From Lineus longissimus (Eukaryota > Nemertea > Pilidiophora > Heteronemertea > Lineidae), in NCBI RefSeq assembly GCF_910592395.1, contig NC_088310.1, positions 13,587,501 through 13,651,500 of the forward strand: a DNA stretch of 64,000 nt, given 5' to 3'. A program made the translations under genes and the position numbers. The notes beneath the pieces were generated by a model. It searched no databases. It saw only the letters and a list, made by a program, of their open reading frames with translations, and had not been told where the DNA came from. Below, piece after piece: positions 11,031 through 25,000 of this stretch. Position 1 is the stretch's first letter; each line of letters starts with the position of its first letter.

Positions 11031-12201
11031 ATGAAAAGGCCAGGGGCCATTGTACTCACAGTATAGATATCTGGTGGTAAAGAATTCATGCTGGTTAGGA
11101 AACATGCAATAGTATATAGCCAAATAAAAATGTTATGCCATTTAACCTCTGTGACCTTGAAAGAGAGGGCCAAATTAAAACCCATGTGACATATGATACT
11201 GTATGATAATCATGATGGTTAGATGTGGCCATGATATCAATTTGGTGGCCATCAGGCAAGTAGTAAAACAATAATCACATATTGAAGATTTTTATAATTG
11301 GCTGGCCAAGCAGTGAATCACATTGAACCAAATTTTGGCCACTGAGATAACCTGACTAAAGGGTACCATACATACATGTACGTATAATATGTAAGACCTA
11401 TGGTCACTGCAGTTAAAGGGGTAAACTGTTTGTAAATACTGATGGTCCAGTAAAATAGAAATCCACTAATGCACAATGCCGTAGTGCAGTTATTATGAAT
11501 ACAAATTTGTTGAAACTTTGTATTTATGTCTACAGAAAGGCAATGCTGAAATTTATATTTAGTACCTATTTACGCAATTGAAAATTTTCCAATTCAATTA
11601 CAACTTCAACATTTTTAGCGAACAGGGTAGGCCTTTAAGAAAAGTGCCATACTAAAGCCTAACGACTGATTTACACCATTTGACCTCTGTGATCTTGAAA
11701 AGTAAGTCATATCAAAATTGGTATGACATGTGATGTATCTTTGCTTGGAGTACCTACCATAAAAATAAGGAACCAGTGAAATCCAGGGCGAGAGGTTACC
11801 CGATGTAGGGGGTCATGTGTACCAAGTTTCATGTTCATAGCTTCAGTGGTTAAGAAACATGCCGTAGAAACACACAAAGAGCCAAATTACGCCATTGACC
11901 TCTGCGACCTTAAAAAGTAAAATACATGATGTATCCTTGCTAACAGAACCTATGATAAAAGTTTTATCTAAAAGAAGTCAATTATAAGAGAGATATCACA
12001 CTTTCAAGGTTTTCATTTTTTGCCCCCTGGTGGCCAAGTCAAGACTCAGATCGAAATTCCATGTCGGAGGTTACCTGACGACCTGGGGGTTCCTGTGTAC
12101 AAAGTTTCAAGTTCATAGCTCTAGATACAGGATACAGACGACAATGACAGAATACGACGGACACTGCTGTATAGTATAGACTCCCCTACGGAGAGCCAAA
12201 A
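11031..12201 (+). mobile_element. HINE/Pearl-like repeat (family 1)
   Basis: Head AAGGCCAGGGGCCATTGTAC-TCAC at 11037; several diverged internal units (cores near 11145, 11681 and 11895); tail GACTCCCCTACGGAGAGCCAAAAA. A TTAA-flanked MITE (11417-11634) interrupts one unit. Confidence 0.75.
11417..11634. mobile_element. TTAA-type MITE nested in family-1 repeat
   Basis: 218 bp flanked by TTAA (11413-11416; 11635-11638). Sibling units read GCAGTTAAGAAACGTGCC with one TTAA, which is the empty site. Ends AGGGGTAAACTGTTTG and the complement of CGAACAGGGTAGGCCT match at about 11 of 16 positions. TTAA targeting points to piggyBac- or Kolobok-type mobilisation. Confidence 0.7.
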
Positions 12202-12982
12202 AGACACTCCTTTTTAGAGAGGAGATAAAGGCCAACTCAAGGCTACCAAAGCCTCAAAACTTTAAACATACATACCACTGACCTTATAATTTGTGTGAAT
12301 TTAGCAAAGCAGCACTGTTTTTCTACAGAACTGCCACATTTATTGCCTTAGTCTGAGGTACCAAACGATCATTGTATATTACCAAATTTATCAACTTTTA
12401 CTCCGTCTGATTTTCTTCAGGTTTATCCTGAATGTTCTTCCATAACAGCATAAAGAAATGGCGTGTTAGACAGCAAAGAAATCACATACGGTTATGTTGT
12501 AAATTTTCTATTTTACCTACTAGCTGATTATTTAACCACATTGGAAGTGTAACATAGCCTATGGCATCCCTAGTACAGCCTATAGCTAGTCGTTTTTACG
12601 TAGTGGTTTTTTTAGGTGAGTATTGGAATTGATCCCTTAATTTGTCAATCAGATCGAAACTGATCAATTCATTAGAATACTCATGACTTATTCTAATAAC
12701 TGTAAGTGACCATACTATGTGACAGGGATAGAAGGAATACTATGTGACAGGGATAGGACAGACATACTATGTGACAGGGATAGGGCCTCTTTTGGTTATG
12801 TAATCTAAGAGTCTTCTGAGAAGTAAACTATTTCCATAGATTAAGATGTAACGTACAGATAATTATTTGAGGGTGCATCTGGTGAGTAAAATGAAATGGA
12901 TTAGACTCTGTCAGCTCATGAATTGTTTATTATGGTTTTTCTTGAAAAATACAATGCTGGACTGACATGATCATAAACTCAC
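12202..12982. other. FANCM intron after exon g
   Basis: Unrecognised except for a tandem repeat at about 12709-12783, three copies of a roughly 30-bp unit containing ATACTATGTGACAGGGATAG. Confidence 0.5.
12709..12783 (+). repeat. Short tandem repeat, 3 units
   Basis: Three copies of ACTATGTGACAGGGATAG with short variable spacers. Confidence 0.8.
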
Positions 12983-13092
12983 CTGTTCATTTGTCTGATT
13001 TGTCTGATCTGCCATAGTTGGTGATCTTGAGATGGACATGTTCTTTTTCGATTCTTGTAAACATAACTTGGACAATAGGTTGGCAGTTTCTT
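12983..13092 (-). CDS. FANCM: FANCM exon g: end of ERCC4-like domain and linker
   Basis: The exon has two bases plus 36 codons, ending in phase 0 at CAG|gtgagt; the acceptor is tttttttag. It completes E-ETANLLSKLCLQESKKN, equivalent to the E-E-T-A-D-L-L-K-E-L helix of vertebrate FANCM. A Ser/Thr/Gln/Asn-rich linker then leads to the HhH domain. The HhH exons are not seen in the remaining 12.9 kb on either strand, so they probably lie left of the window. An alternative acceptor 3 nt inside would drop one residue; family alignment favours the one given. Confidence 0.93.
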
Positions 13093-16000
13093 CTAAAAAA
13101 AACAAAATGTTATGTTGCATTACGAGAATTATTCAATTTCTACATTACTGGGCCACTGATGTGCACTGCTCAAATACAACCAAGTTCACCATTGCAATGG
13201 GATGACAGCCAGGTCCACAAGTATGTATCGCATCGTACCCTATTTTACACGGTTCCTGATCGATCCGTAATGCTATCATTTAAAGTACGACACTCGGACG
13301 AACCAACACACAAACCGACAGAATCACAGACCGAACTGTGGTTCATGTCCTAATAATCGCCGTGTTCTATTTAAAATTTTATCGGTTCGTGTTTTGATTT
13401 TCTTCAGTCCAAGTAATGCATACATGAACATTCTATCAGTTCAGTCGGTTTCTAATCGATCGTTTTGCCAGTTTCTATTGTGTCATGACTGTGATCGGGG
13501 CTCGACGTCACGTCATCACGCACCAGAATGACAGATGACGTTCACAGGCAAACTACAGGTGAAAAAGATGGGTGGCTGATTCAAATGAAATGCCCTGGGG
13601 ACATTGTGCTCACCTGGGAATCATTTAGTTGCAGATGAAATGACATATGGAGGTTAAATTTACTTTTAGATATGACAAAATGTGGCACTGTCAATGACAC
13701 TTTTAGAGTTTGACTTCTGCAACTTGATAAACTAGGTCACAATTGACCCGAATTGCGTCAACTTGTACAGATGCCCAATAGGTGTCTCCATATAAAATTT
13801 GAAGAATCTCAGACAAATAGTAGTGAAATGCATCAACTTCAGTGGAATTTTAGAGTTTGACCTTTTTGACCTTGGAAACTAGATAAAGGTCAAAATGTAA
13901 TAGTTATACGCTCTATGTCAATCTTGATTACATCGATCAATGATGCCGCTTTGAGAATCACACAGTGAAGGTTTCTTGATATAACTCACATTGAGTTGTA
14001 TGACCTAACCTACTTACACCTGAAAAGTAGCTCACATTGACCAGAGTTTTTTGTTAATATGTACAGATGCCAAATCAAATATCAAATTTGAAGAGTCTAG
14101 GACAACTAATGACGAAACGTGCCACCTTCGCTGAAATTTTAGAGTTTGACCTCTGTGACCTTCTGAAGTAGGTCAAATCAAAAACCCGCACCTTATGTCA
14201 TGTAGTCTCATCAGAAGTATTGACAGTAAAAATTTCATTGTTCTAGCTATCAACGCTCATGAGATATTGAAAAGATAGGAATCACACTGACTTGGTCATT
14301 TTGGCTGTTCTACCAGGGAGTTCATTCTTGGCACTGCTTTGATAATGTTGTAAGTAGGCATGCAGGCTATTTACATACTTACTGTTGAAATATTGCCTAA
14401 TTTAGCTATAGTCTTGAAATAGAGAGGAGCAAATACACAGAGAGGAATCACACTGACTTGGTCAAGTCATGTGTAACCTTGGGCAACACAATTTTCTATA
14501 ATAATGTCTTCAGAGGATTTTACAAACTTGACCTACTTATCACTGAAAAGTTGGTCACATTGACCTACTTTTTTGGTCAACATGTAGAGATGCTCAATAA
14601 GTGTCTACATACCAAATTTAAAGAGTCTACAACAAGTGATGATGAAACGTGCCACCTGCGGTGAAATTATAGAGTTTGACCTCTGTAACCTTGAAAAGTA
14701 GGTCAAATCAAAAACCCGGGTATTATGTCATGTAGTCTCTTCAGAGGTATCCACAGAAAAAAATTCAAGATCCTAGCTATCAACCTTCATGAGATATTCG
14801 ACAAAATAAGGTTTTCAAAGATGGCCGCCTGGAGCCCAGAAAGTAGGTCAAATAGCAATGATTTTCGGTATGTCAGGTCATGCTGTCATAAGACATCCAC
14901 ATTAAGTTTCAACCTCCTAGACTCAATGGTGAGCAAACGTGCCACCATTGTTGACGGACGCCGGACGGCCGGACAGCCCGACCGACAGACGGACGGACGG
15001 ACAGACCCTGGACGACGGACAAGACGCGACGACATAAGCTCACCAGAGTGAGCTAAAAATGCCCTTTATCTTACTGTTTTAAAAATATATGTATTTTTAA
15101 ATTATTAAAATCCCCAATGTAATCCCCTGTAGTCCAACCAACCCGGTAAATTATTGAAATCACCAATGTAATCCCCCTGTAGTCCAACCAACCCGGTAGT
15201 CCTGGCAGCACCGACCGTCCAAGCAAAATGTGAGGACACAACACATATCAATGCTTGCGTACACTGTTTCAAGCAAAATTTGTGTGAACTTTGAAGACAA
15301 ACTCCCCTAACAATAACACACGAAGTTTAGAAACCACAACATACTCTAAAATCTTGAATACAAGGAATGAGGCTTTGCCCCCATTCATTACAATGGAAGG
15401 ATTCTAAAACCTCAATTTCAATTCTAAAGAAACGACACAATAGGGTCCCTTTTATTAGAAGAATTGGGCCTTCTATAACCAGTGATGTTGATTTCGTTTC
15501 ACTGTCAATGTCAGCCAAGATCAGAGCAAGATTATAGCACATGCGACTCCATTTTGGCCCATGCCATTGATAAAGGAATAATACCTGACTTATTGGCCCA
15601 TTCCTATTCAAACCATTCTAATGATTGGGGGTGGAGCCTCATTCCTTGTATTTGAGGTTTTAGAGTATTTACTATGATGCATTCCAAGGAACACACATGT
15701 ACACTTCACTCCAAGACAAACTACCCAAAAATGTACAGTGAACGCATCATAATCATAATGATAAGAAACAGATGTTAATTTGTATATTGATTACTTCTGT
15801 GTATGGTGATCGGCTCTCCAGTCTCTGTCTGTAGAGAACGGATTAGAGTAACCAGCGCAGTGGTAGGTTGAACATAGTCCTCCATGGCGGTTGAGGGAGG
15901 GTAACTCCAATCTGGTAGATGGCTTCCTTGATCCCTCTCTCAAACTAACATTTCACCTTGTTGAGAATGACAACATCCTTGCATTTGTGAAGTGCCTGCA

Positions 16001-19000
16001 TCATTTCACCAATGTATTTATCATTACAAACTGATGCCACCTGTGTGGTATTGGATGATCAGAGAGCCTCTTGGAAAGTCCAATCCTCGTAACCACACTG
16101 GTGGAGAGCCTGCCGCAAATGTTCACGTTCGTCATGCATCATCACCGTGTCCGCCCTGCGATAGAGAGTCCTTACCACACCAAGTTTGTGGATTAGCGGG
16201 TGGTGCAAATCGAATTCCAAGTACTGATCGGTATGGGTGGGCTTCCTGTGCACTGACACACGGAGGCACCCATCATCAATCACCCTCAGAAACGGTTAGC
16301 GACCGTCGTTCGCCACCTCCTGTGAGAATTTGATATTTTCATCTAGTGAGTTTATGTGATTGAAGAAATCTCCCAGTTCAGTTTTTGGTTCTATCACGAA
16401 AGTGTCATCAACATATCTGAGCCAAAGGTCTGGGCCCTGGCTGACAAAAGAGGCAAGTGCTTTCTGCTCAAACTTCTCCAATAAAGATTCACCACTATGA
16501 GATATAGAGGTGAGCCCATGGCACACCCAATGTTTCTGGGAGCAGTAGTTTCCGTTGCACACGAAATAGGTGGTGTCAAGGCACAGGCTGAGCAGTCCGC
16601 ATATCTGATCCACTGACAATGTTGTCCTGTCCGGCAGGGTAGGATGGCGTCTTGTCTCAGATTCTACGAGCCTGCCGTCGAACAGCGCAGTTTTCCCTGA
16701 TGATGCCAGTGTGGACACTGGTGAAACGTAGGCTTTTCCCATGTAAGTTGTTTTTTCCAGTGATTGATTCATAACTTATGGAAATATCTACGATGAATGA
16801 AAGTATTCACAAGCTTATGAAAGAGTCCGCAAATAAAATTTGGTAGAAACGTTTACTATCTACAACTACTTCTTTGAATAGATATAGGGAAATTTCTTCA
16901 AAAAGGAAAGTTGAATTTCATGCGACCTGTCATTTATTGTCAGCTGTCTACTAATGTCATGATAACCAGTGAAAGCTGATTGGTCAAAGCAGCAGACAGC
17001 TCAAGTGCTTTCCAAGAAGTTTCAGCGGCAAGTCTGAAGATCAAAAGTCCTGGATCAAGAAAGTTTTGACATGTATAAATAGTCCTACATGATTATAGTG
17101 GTGAGTCCTTTGACGTGTTCGCAAGATTTTCAAATTTGATACGATTGACTCCATTCTAAAAAAACCAATTGTAAAATGGGACGCAGGTGGTCGACCTCGA
17201 TTTCAGGTAAAATAAAAAATAGCTTGGTGAATAGCTTAGGGAAAAGTGAAGATTCTATATTAAACTGAAGTGCAGCCCAACATGTTTTTCTCGGTTCGTA
17301 AGATCCTTGGTTCATATCGTCGTGTCGGGTTCGGTCAATGATCTAAATGATCTAGGTTCATAACGTAATTTATTTCAGTTCGTGTGCTGCAAAACCTAGG
17401 TCATCGCAGGTATAGATTTTAGGTACGAACCGCGCACTACACAAATCGATTATAGGTTTCTCGCCAGTTCCTATTGGGCCATAAGGTGACACCCCCATAC
17501 TTGCATGTGAACCTGGCTGTAGCATATGTGATGTGCACGCTTTACTAAGGAATACCTAGATTGTCTTAAAATAAATCACAGTAGAACCTCTCTATTAAGG
17601 AAACCCGCGGGACTGACAAGTGCTGTCCTTTATAGAGAGGTGTTCAGATTAGAGAGGTCAAATTGAAAGGAAACTACCAATTTGGAACCAAAACTAGGGT
17701 CCTTAATAGAGAAGTTGTCCTTGATAGAGGTGTTCGCTAAGGGATGTTCCACTGTATATACATTCTTGGAGGACAGTGTGCTTGAAACGTTGGTAAGGAT
17801 TTACTACTTGAGCATCAAGGGGCACCTGTTTTTGCTGCAGTCTCCTCAAAACATGGACACTGTTGCAGCACAAGACATAAATTGCCTTGCCCAAAGCCTA
17901 ATCAAATTATATTTCTATGTGCAATCACTACTATAATGAACGTAGAGCTGAAATAGTTTGTCACACATCTCTTCCGTCAGTTCAGATCGGATGACCTCGA
18001 AACTTTTCCTGAAAGTCGTGGTTGATACGGATATGGTCCTCGCCGGGTTATATGGGTAAACTTTGCAGTGATCTCGGAGAAATAGAATTTTTTGTTCTTT
18101 CTATATATGGGCATATTCATAAACATAAGGGGCCATTTCAGCACGTCTGATTTGCATATAGGGCCATCTATTAAATCAAAAGTGTGGGATTATACAAAAA
18201 CTAGACATAACGCGATCGAGACGAATAGCAATGTATGCCCCCGCACCGTGAGCACCCGCATCCACATGCCTGTCGCTGAACTGGTTTTGAAGTTCTGGAG
18301 TGTAAAGGAAAGAGCAGCCATATTGGATATTGTGCCAGGTCAAATATTGATAGGGTAGCTCCCCTCATTTAGGCCATCAGACCACATTAGTTTCATGCCT
18401 GTGACTCAAACAGTTCTTGAGTAGTGGGGCAGGCAGTCATGATGGATTTTGGGTGTAGCCCAAAGTCGACAGGGGATCTGCCCTACACTAGATCATCACA
18501 CCAGAGAAGTTTCAGGTCTGTCACACACTGGGTTCTAAAGTAAGTGGGCGGAATACGAAAAGCAATGATGGCTGCCTGGCGACCATGATGGATTAGGTCG
18601 GGCCCAAAATCAATGGGGTACCTCCACTGCACTAGTTCATCACACCACAGAAGTTTTAGGTTTTATCACTCACTCAGTTCACAAGTTATCGGGCGGAATG
18701 CGAAAAAAACAAAGATGGCCGCCTGGCGGCCATGATGGATTTTAGGTCGGGCCCAAAATTGATAGGGCACCTCCCCTACACTAGTTCATCACACTACAGA
18801 AATTTCAGGTTTATCACTCTCTCGGTTCTATAGTTATGGGGCAGAATGCGAAAAACAAAGATGGCCACCTAGCGGCCATGATGGATTTTAGTTCGGGCCC
18901 AGAATCGATAGGGCACCTCCTCTCCACTAGAGCATCTCACCACAGAAGTTTCAGGTTTATCACTCACTCAGTTCTATAGTTAGGCGGCGGAATGCAAAAA

Positions 19001-22000
19001 ACCAATATGGTGGCCTGGCGGCCATCTTGGATTTGGGATTTGGCCCAAAATCAATAGGGAACCTTCGAGACCCTAGGCCTTCACGCCATAAAAATTTCAA
19101 GTCTACCGGACAAGCGGTTCCTGAGTTATAGAGCGGAATAGAGTGCGGACGCGGACGAGGAAACTAGCCAAGAACATGCCCCCATCTCGACTTCGTTGAG
19201 CGGGGGCATAATAAGCCGGGAAAGTATTGGGGCCACTATATGTTTAAAGCATTCATCTATCTCCACAATTTTCCCCCTTTATTTTGGTCGTACTCTTTCA
19301 CCTTACATTGTTAATCGCTCTTAATTTTTCGTATGGGAATTCATCACGTGATACATAACAAAACCGCCTCACCAAACCCAAGCACTGGGTGCAAATTAGC
19401 GCACAGCTCCCTATATGAATAACCGGGGCAAATATAAAATATAATATAAAATCCCGATTAACATTTCTTTACTGCAATAAAAACAGGCTAACCACTGCAG
19501 ATTAACAAGTAAGTGAGTGTTCCGGAACGAGTGGAGTCCGTGCGGAGGGTGTCGAAAAAACCTAAGTGAACTACTTCCTCCGTCTGTTGCAGCCACCCAC
19601 TATGCTCGCGGCATTTGTTATACTAAGTTCGTAACTTCACGCCATTGCCTCTTCACCATTTGCAAAATAGTTCGTCAAAATGGAGTGGAGTTTGATTTTT
19701 CCGGTCACAACCCCTCAGACCAATCAACCTGTATCACCCAGATTGTCCCAATCATCAAGATCAAGACAACATCACAACCTCCAGACATATCATTTCATTT
19801 CACCCAAATTGCCCCAACCCCACAGTAAGCCAACACCCTAAAACAACCCGCGCCACAGGTATTATGCTAGTATCTAGAATAAACGAATAAGCCGGATGCT
19901 TCTCGGATCAGAAAATGTTTGATCTACAGAATGCAATGGACATTGAACGGTACTCTGCACAATTTATGGCGTTCTTGAATTTTTGTTAGGTCACACTCAA
20001 CAATTTTCTTGAAAGTGCATGAAGTCAGGCGCTTTTCAAAGAATGACCAATTAATGCAGTTCACCACTGGATGGGCTGTGATCTCTTTTGGAACTCACCT
20101 CCTCTGTTTAATGATTACTGGTCAGTAATTAGCAGAGGATTCGCTCCTTGCACTTGAGGCCACCCCAAACTGACAATTTTAAACCTGACCCCAAATGTGA
20201 ATTTCTAAAACTTTCTTATAGATCAATACAAAACTAGAATTCCGAAATTTGCTGGTAGCAAATTTGATAGTCCCCAGGTAGTCGTCATGTCAACCGAGTA
20301 GAAACCGAGTAACAAACTCGACTGTAGTCAAACTACGAAGAAGAACGTGTGCAAATACTCGAGTCGAACGCCTGAGTGTAGTATTTACTTGCGGTTACAG
20401 ACAGGTCGCCATCATTGTATTTACGCATGCGCAAGTAACCGGATGTAAACAAATCCACGTGTTTTACGAATAAAGCATTTGGAGTAATAAAGTCCTTTTA
20501 CTCTAAGGTTGAAATAAAATAATTCAGGCATAAATGCACATAATGGGGGAGTTGTTTTCATTTTTATTTTCTACTAATTAATAGGGGAAGGAAAATCCAA
20601 ATTATTTTAAAAAGTGTGGTTCAACTAAACAACTGTAGATTGCAGGAGAAATCCAGTTATTTCATAGAATACCGGCATTCTGTAAATAAAAGCACGTGGA
20701 AAGATATAAATATCTTCAATCAAATGCACGTGACTTAATTTGTTTACATCCGATTACTCGCTCATGCGTAAATACAATGATGACGACCTGTCTGTAACCG
20801 CGTGTTTAGTATTTGACCTTGACCCGATACTCTCGTCAAAATCGCAGCACAAAAACGCATCTAAGCATCGAAATATTCTGAGTTTTGAAAAATCGTTTTG
20901 CGATAGTCCATGAATCGAATTGGGTTTCTTTATAATACCTCCATCGTCCCATCGCTCGACCAACTCCTGAGAATAATGACGTCATTATGACGGGGCGGAG
21001 CTTATGCTAATGTATCAGCGTCCGCATGTTGGGAGAAGACGGTATCATATCTCAGCAAAAAATGCTTCAAAAGTATCGAAATACTCAGGATTTTTAAAAT
21101 ACTTTTGCGATAGTCCATAGATGGAATTGGGTTTGGTGGTGTAAGGGTGATTGATTTCTGGTTTATTTAGCCGTATTGCTGGACTACCGCAATAAATGTG
21201 TAAAAATCGTGGAAGAAAATAACAGTTTCGAGAATTCCAGTGATATCAATATAGTCCCCAGACGGGATCTGGGGCCTATAAATACTGGTTTTCATGTGAC
21301 GGACAATAGCTACCGCTTGAGAAAAATGCAATAACAAGAGGCCCAAGGGCCTGGCGCTAAGCTGGATGACCTGATAACACAGGACTGAGGGTGTAAAGTA
21401 GTAAATATCGGCTTTATACTACTGTTTGAAGGTCAAGAGAACACGTTATACCACTAAAATTTCCAATGCAGAGCTGCCAGCTGGATGAAATACGACTGAA
21501 CTAATCATCCATGGTATGTAAATATTACAGGAGGCAACGGAAGATATCCCTAGTTCAGTATGTTGTATCGGTAGCTTTACAGACAAGAAGTGTCAGAGAG
21601 GTTGTGACTTCTCCATGGACAACTGTAGTTTGTCCAGGCTGGGTTGTACAGCACAAGGATACAAAATGCTGTCTATAATTGAGAGGTATCCTGATAACAG
21701 AGGTCAAAATAAATAGAAATGACCAGTTTGGGACTAACACCACTGTCTTTTTTTTTAATAAGGTAGAGATTACAGGATCAACAAAATTAATTTTATTGAG
21801 AGAAATTGACCTGTCCTGCAGGTGATTTGAATTTACAATACAAAGGGTAGTTTTTCATGACATTGTGCTCTACTGCATATCCCTAGTGAGTCTATCGGGA
21901 ACCAATCTATTTTTTATTTAGACCAGCGATGATGTCATTTCTGGTGATTCCCTATGTTGTCCAATGAGCGCTTTTTAAAGTGTGCCATTTGGCATGCATT

Positions 22001-25000
22001 AGCATGCAATGTATTTTATCAGCGCTACAAATTGCCGAATAGAATGCCGTAGCTCCGTCAATTTTAAATCAATTTTTATGGGAGTAACATTATTGTGTTG
22101 CTTGGAATGTCTACTTTTTACTCATGTAAGAATCGTAGTACTAAAAACTAAAATGCAAACAGAATCATGCCGATTCACTGCACATACTGTTGGAATTCTC
22201 CACTTCAAAATAATTCGCGAACAGAGCGAGCTCTTCTAATATCGTTTTCACAGAATTGTCATGTGGCCAGATTTTCAAGAACTAATTTCTGAAAGTAGTC
22301 CCTAAAGACCTTATGACTACCCACTGAAAGGAACTAGTGATAATATCGCCTACTTGACTTCTTTTTTAGCAGAAAATTGGTTACCTTGTTGCAAAATCAA
22401 TCTTCCATCTTTAGACTGGTCTCAGTGGGTATGCTGAAATATAGCCTGGTTCCTTGGCCAATTCCATGTGCAGAATACAACTGCGCAACTATACGTATAT
22501 AGCCCGGGCTTTTGAATCGTCAAAAATTCAGTTAAATGTGCCTGTAGCGCCAACTGGCGGTGAAAACTAAACTAATTCCATTACAAGTAAAAATGAAATA
22601 TCATCAAAAAATATTCAACCAGATGTGAAAACATTATTTCCTCTGTGGACCGAGGTATAAAGGTCTGTGTCCACCTGTGCGTTTTGTGCTGCGTTATCAC
22701 GGAGCGTATTACGCATAGAAACTGCGCATTGTAAAGTTCAATGGCTTTTCAAAGAACCCTGTCCTTTTGTGCATGACACGGTCTGCACTGCGCTACGTAA
22801 TACGGCCCATAAAGAAATTTTCTTTATGAAGAGGATCACGCAACGTAGTTCTGGTCCGTGTGATGTGATCAGCCAATAGAAACTGACCATAGGCCTAGGA
22901 TATGAAAGGGTGGCAATATGTGCAAAGGGATCAAGGAAGGCATGCAGACCAATGGACATAGCATTACACCCGTATTACGCAACGCGTTACATATGCGCAG
23001 TGCGCTGCATGATAACGCACGTAATAACGCACCCAGTGGACACGGGCCTTAAAGGAATGAAGTTTTAACTTCCCGATGACCTCATTCGCTTAATGTAGGT
23101 CGGATCGTGCTGATTTTTGGTTTCCGAGTTCATCTTGGGTTACGCCTAATTTAGCAGCGTCAACGAAGTGCCTAGGCCTTGGGGTTACAAAATGCCCAAA
23201 AGTGACATGGAAGGAGGGACAGACACCATTCCCTCAGTAATATTACCAGCTCTGCTGACTTTGTCAGCTGAGCTAAAAATTGTATTTAGTCAGCTCAGTT
23301 TCAATATATTTAGATTTTGTCCAAAAGAGGAGGAAATGCACACAACTTGACGATGCAACCACTGTTCACCTGGCCGACACACGTTTCAAGCCAGGGAATG
23401 CCCACGCCACCATCATTATGACAATTTGTTCTTTATACCAATCAACGGTTTCAGAATCTCAGCATGACATGTCCCAACTTGGGGAAATGGGTCAAACATT
23501 TTACAGCGATTATTAAGGTATAAACATCTGAGGAGATGGGACTGAAGTGCTTCAATCCACTGATAATGACACATCCTGATATCAGGTTTTTGATACTCTA
23601 CCTCATATACAAAACCCTGAAAAGAACCAGTATAAACCGGTAGGAAAATGGCTGTTCCGATTACTTTACACACCTTGTATAGTTTATGTTTAGATTTGCA
23701 ATAAACACAGGTCTTATCTAAGAATCCTAACATTTTGATTCTTCAAGCTACATCCATTTTATGCTGTTAAACAGTCTGTTAAAAGTGTTTTTGTGTATTT
23801 ATTACGAAATGAAACAAACTTGCAGTGGCAGACGCGCATTTTACAAAGAGCCTTCGATAACTCCAAGCTGCAAAGTGGATTGCGCACCGCTAGTGATTCA
23901 GCCTGCTTTTTCCTTTTTCCCGCAGTGGTAAAAATGTACCTACTTGTTATTTCCTGATCAAAAGTCCGGCGCAGATCACTTTCTCTGAGGATAAACATAT
24001 CAACCTCTGTGACCTCGAAAAACTAGGTCAAATAAAAAATTCGGTTTCAATGTATGTAGGCGCATGAGTTGTGTTCACAGTAAAATATTCATGATTGTTC
24101 ATGAGAAAGAGTGAAAAGCAGTTTTTCAGAAGACGTGCCAACGTGGGCCGAGCGTAAGTCGAAAATCATTGTAACTGCCAAAAGGTGAAATGTCATTATA
24201 AGACCTTCCTACCACCCAAAGATGAAATGCCTAACATAAATGGTTACATAGATATGCTTTGGAAACTAAACGGACAAACAGACGGACAGATGATGCTCAC
24301 CTCACCAATAGCTCTCTAGCCTTAAGGGTTGAGGGGTAATGACTGATATCACAAATAGAACAATTAAAATGCTCCATAATTCCACCAGCTTTGGTGCCTG
24401 AAAGTCAATTAAACTAATGAAGTTCACTTACCCTGAGAATCGCTGTAGAGAACTTTGATGTGTGACTGGGATAGGGAGGCAAGCATGTTTTCAACATATT
24501 TACTCCTAAAACTGTAGAAAGAGACAAAAGCATCAATAGAGGGTATAAATATAAACCTGCCACACTCAAAGGCCTCAGAAATTATTATGTTTATACAATG
24601 GAATAAGCCAAGGGAAAATTTAAACAATGGGACATAACAATAACAAACAATATCAAATTGAAATATCTTGAAATCTCTTTTCCTCTATGAGCTAATGAAA
24701 TGGTCCAGGGACCATGTGCTCACCTCGGGTAATGTAATGCATGTCATTTGCAGTGGATATGGGGAGAACAGTTTCTCGCTAGTTTCACCAGTTTTGATTC
24801 CATTGAATAATATTATTATTCTTGGCTCAATGGCACAAAAGAAATTTACCGTAACCATCTAAGTATAGCATTTTGGTTATAAAGTTGACTGAATTTCAGG
24901 GTTATTGAAGAGTGTACATGTCACATAGAAATTGTTGACATCTGTTAAACAGTTTAGGCTTAATAGGACTTCATTGGATTTCCAAGATGGCGGCCTGGCG

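Noticed and set aside
1-12982. Terminal helix-hairpin-helix exons of FANCM
   Set aside because: Searched by eye on the minus strand for the HhH pattern after exon g; none seen. A short, diverged exon could have been missed.
23759-23998. 79-residue minus-strand frame next to exon f
   Set aside because: No homology recognised and no fitting splice sites or phase; FANCM phase runs directly from exon f to exon g.
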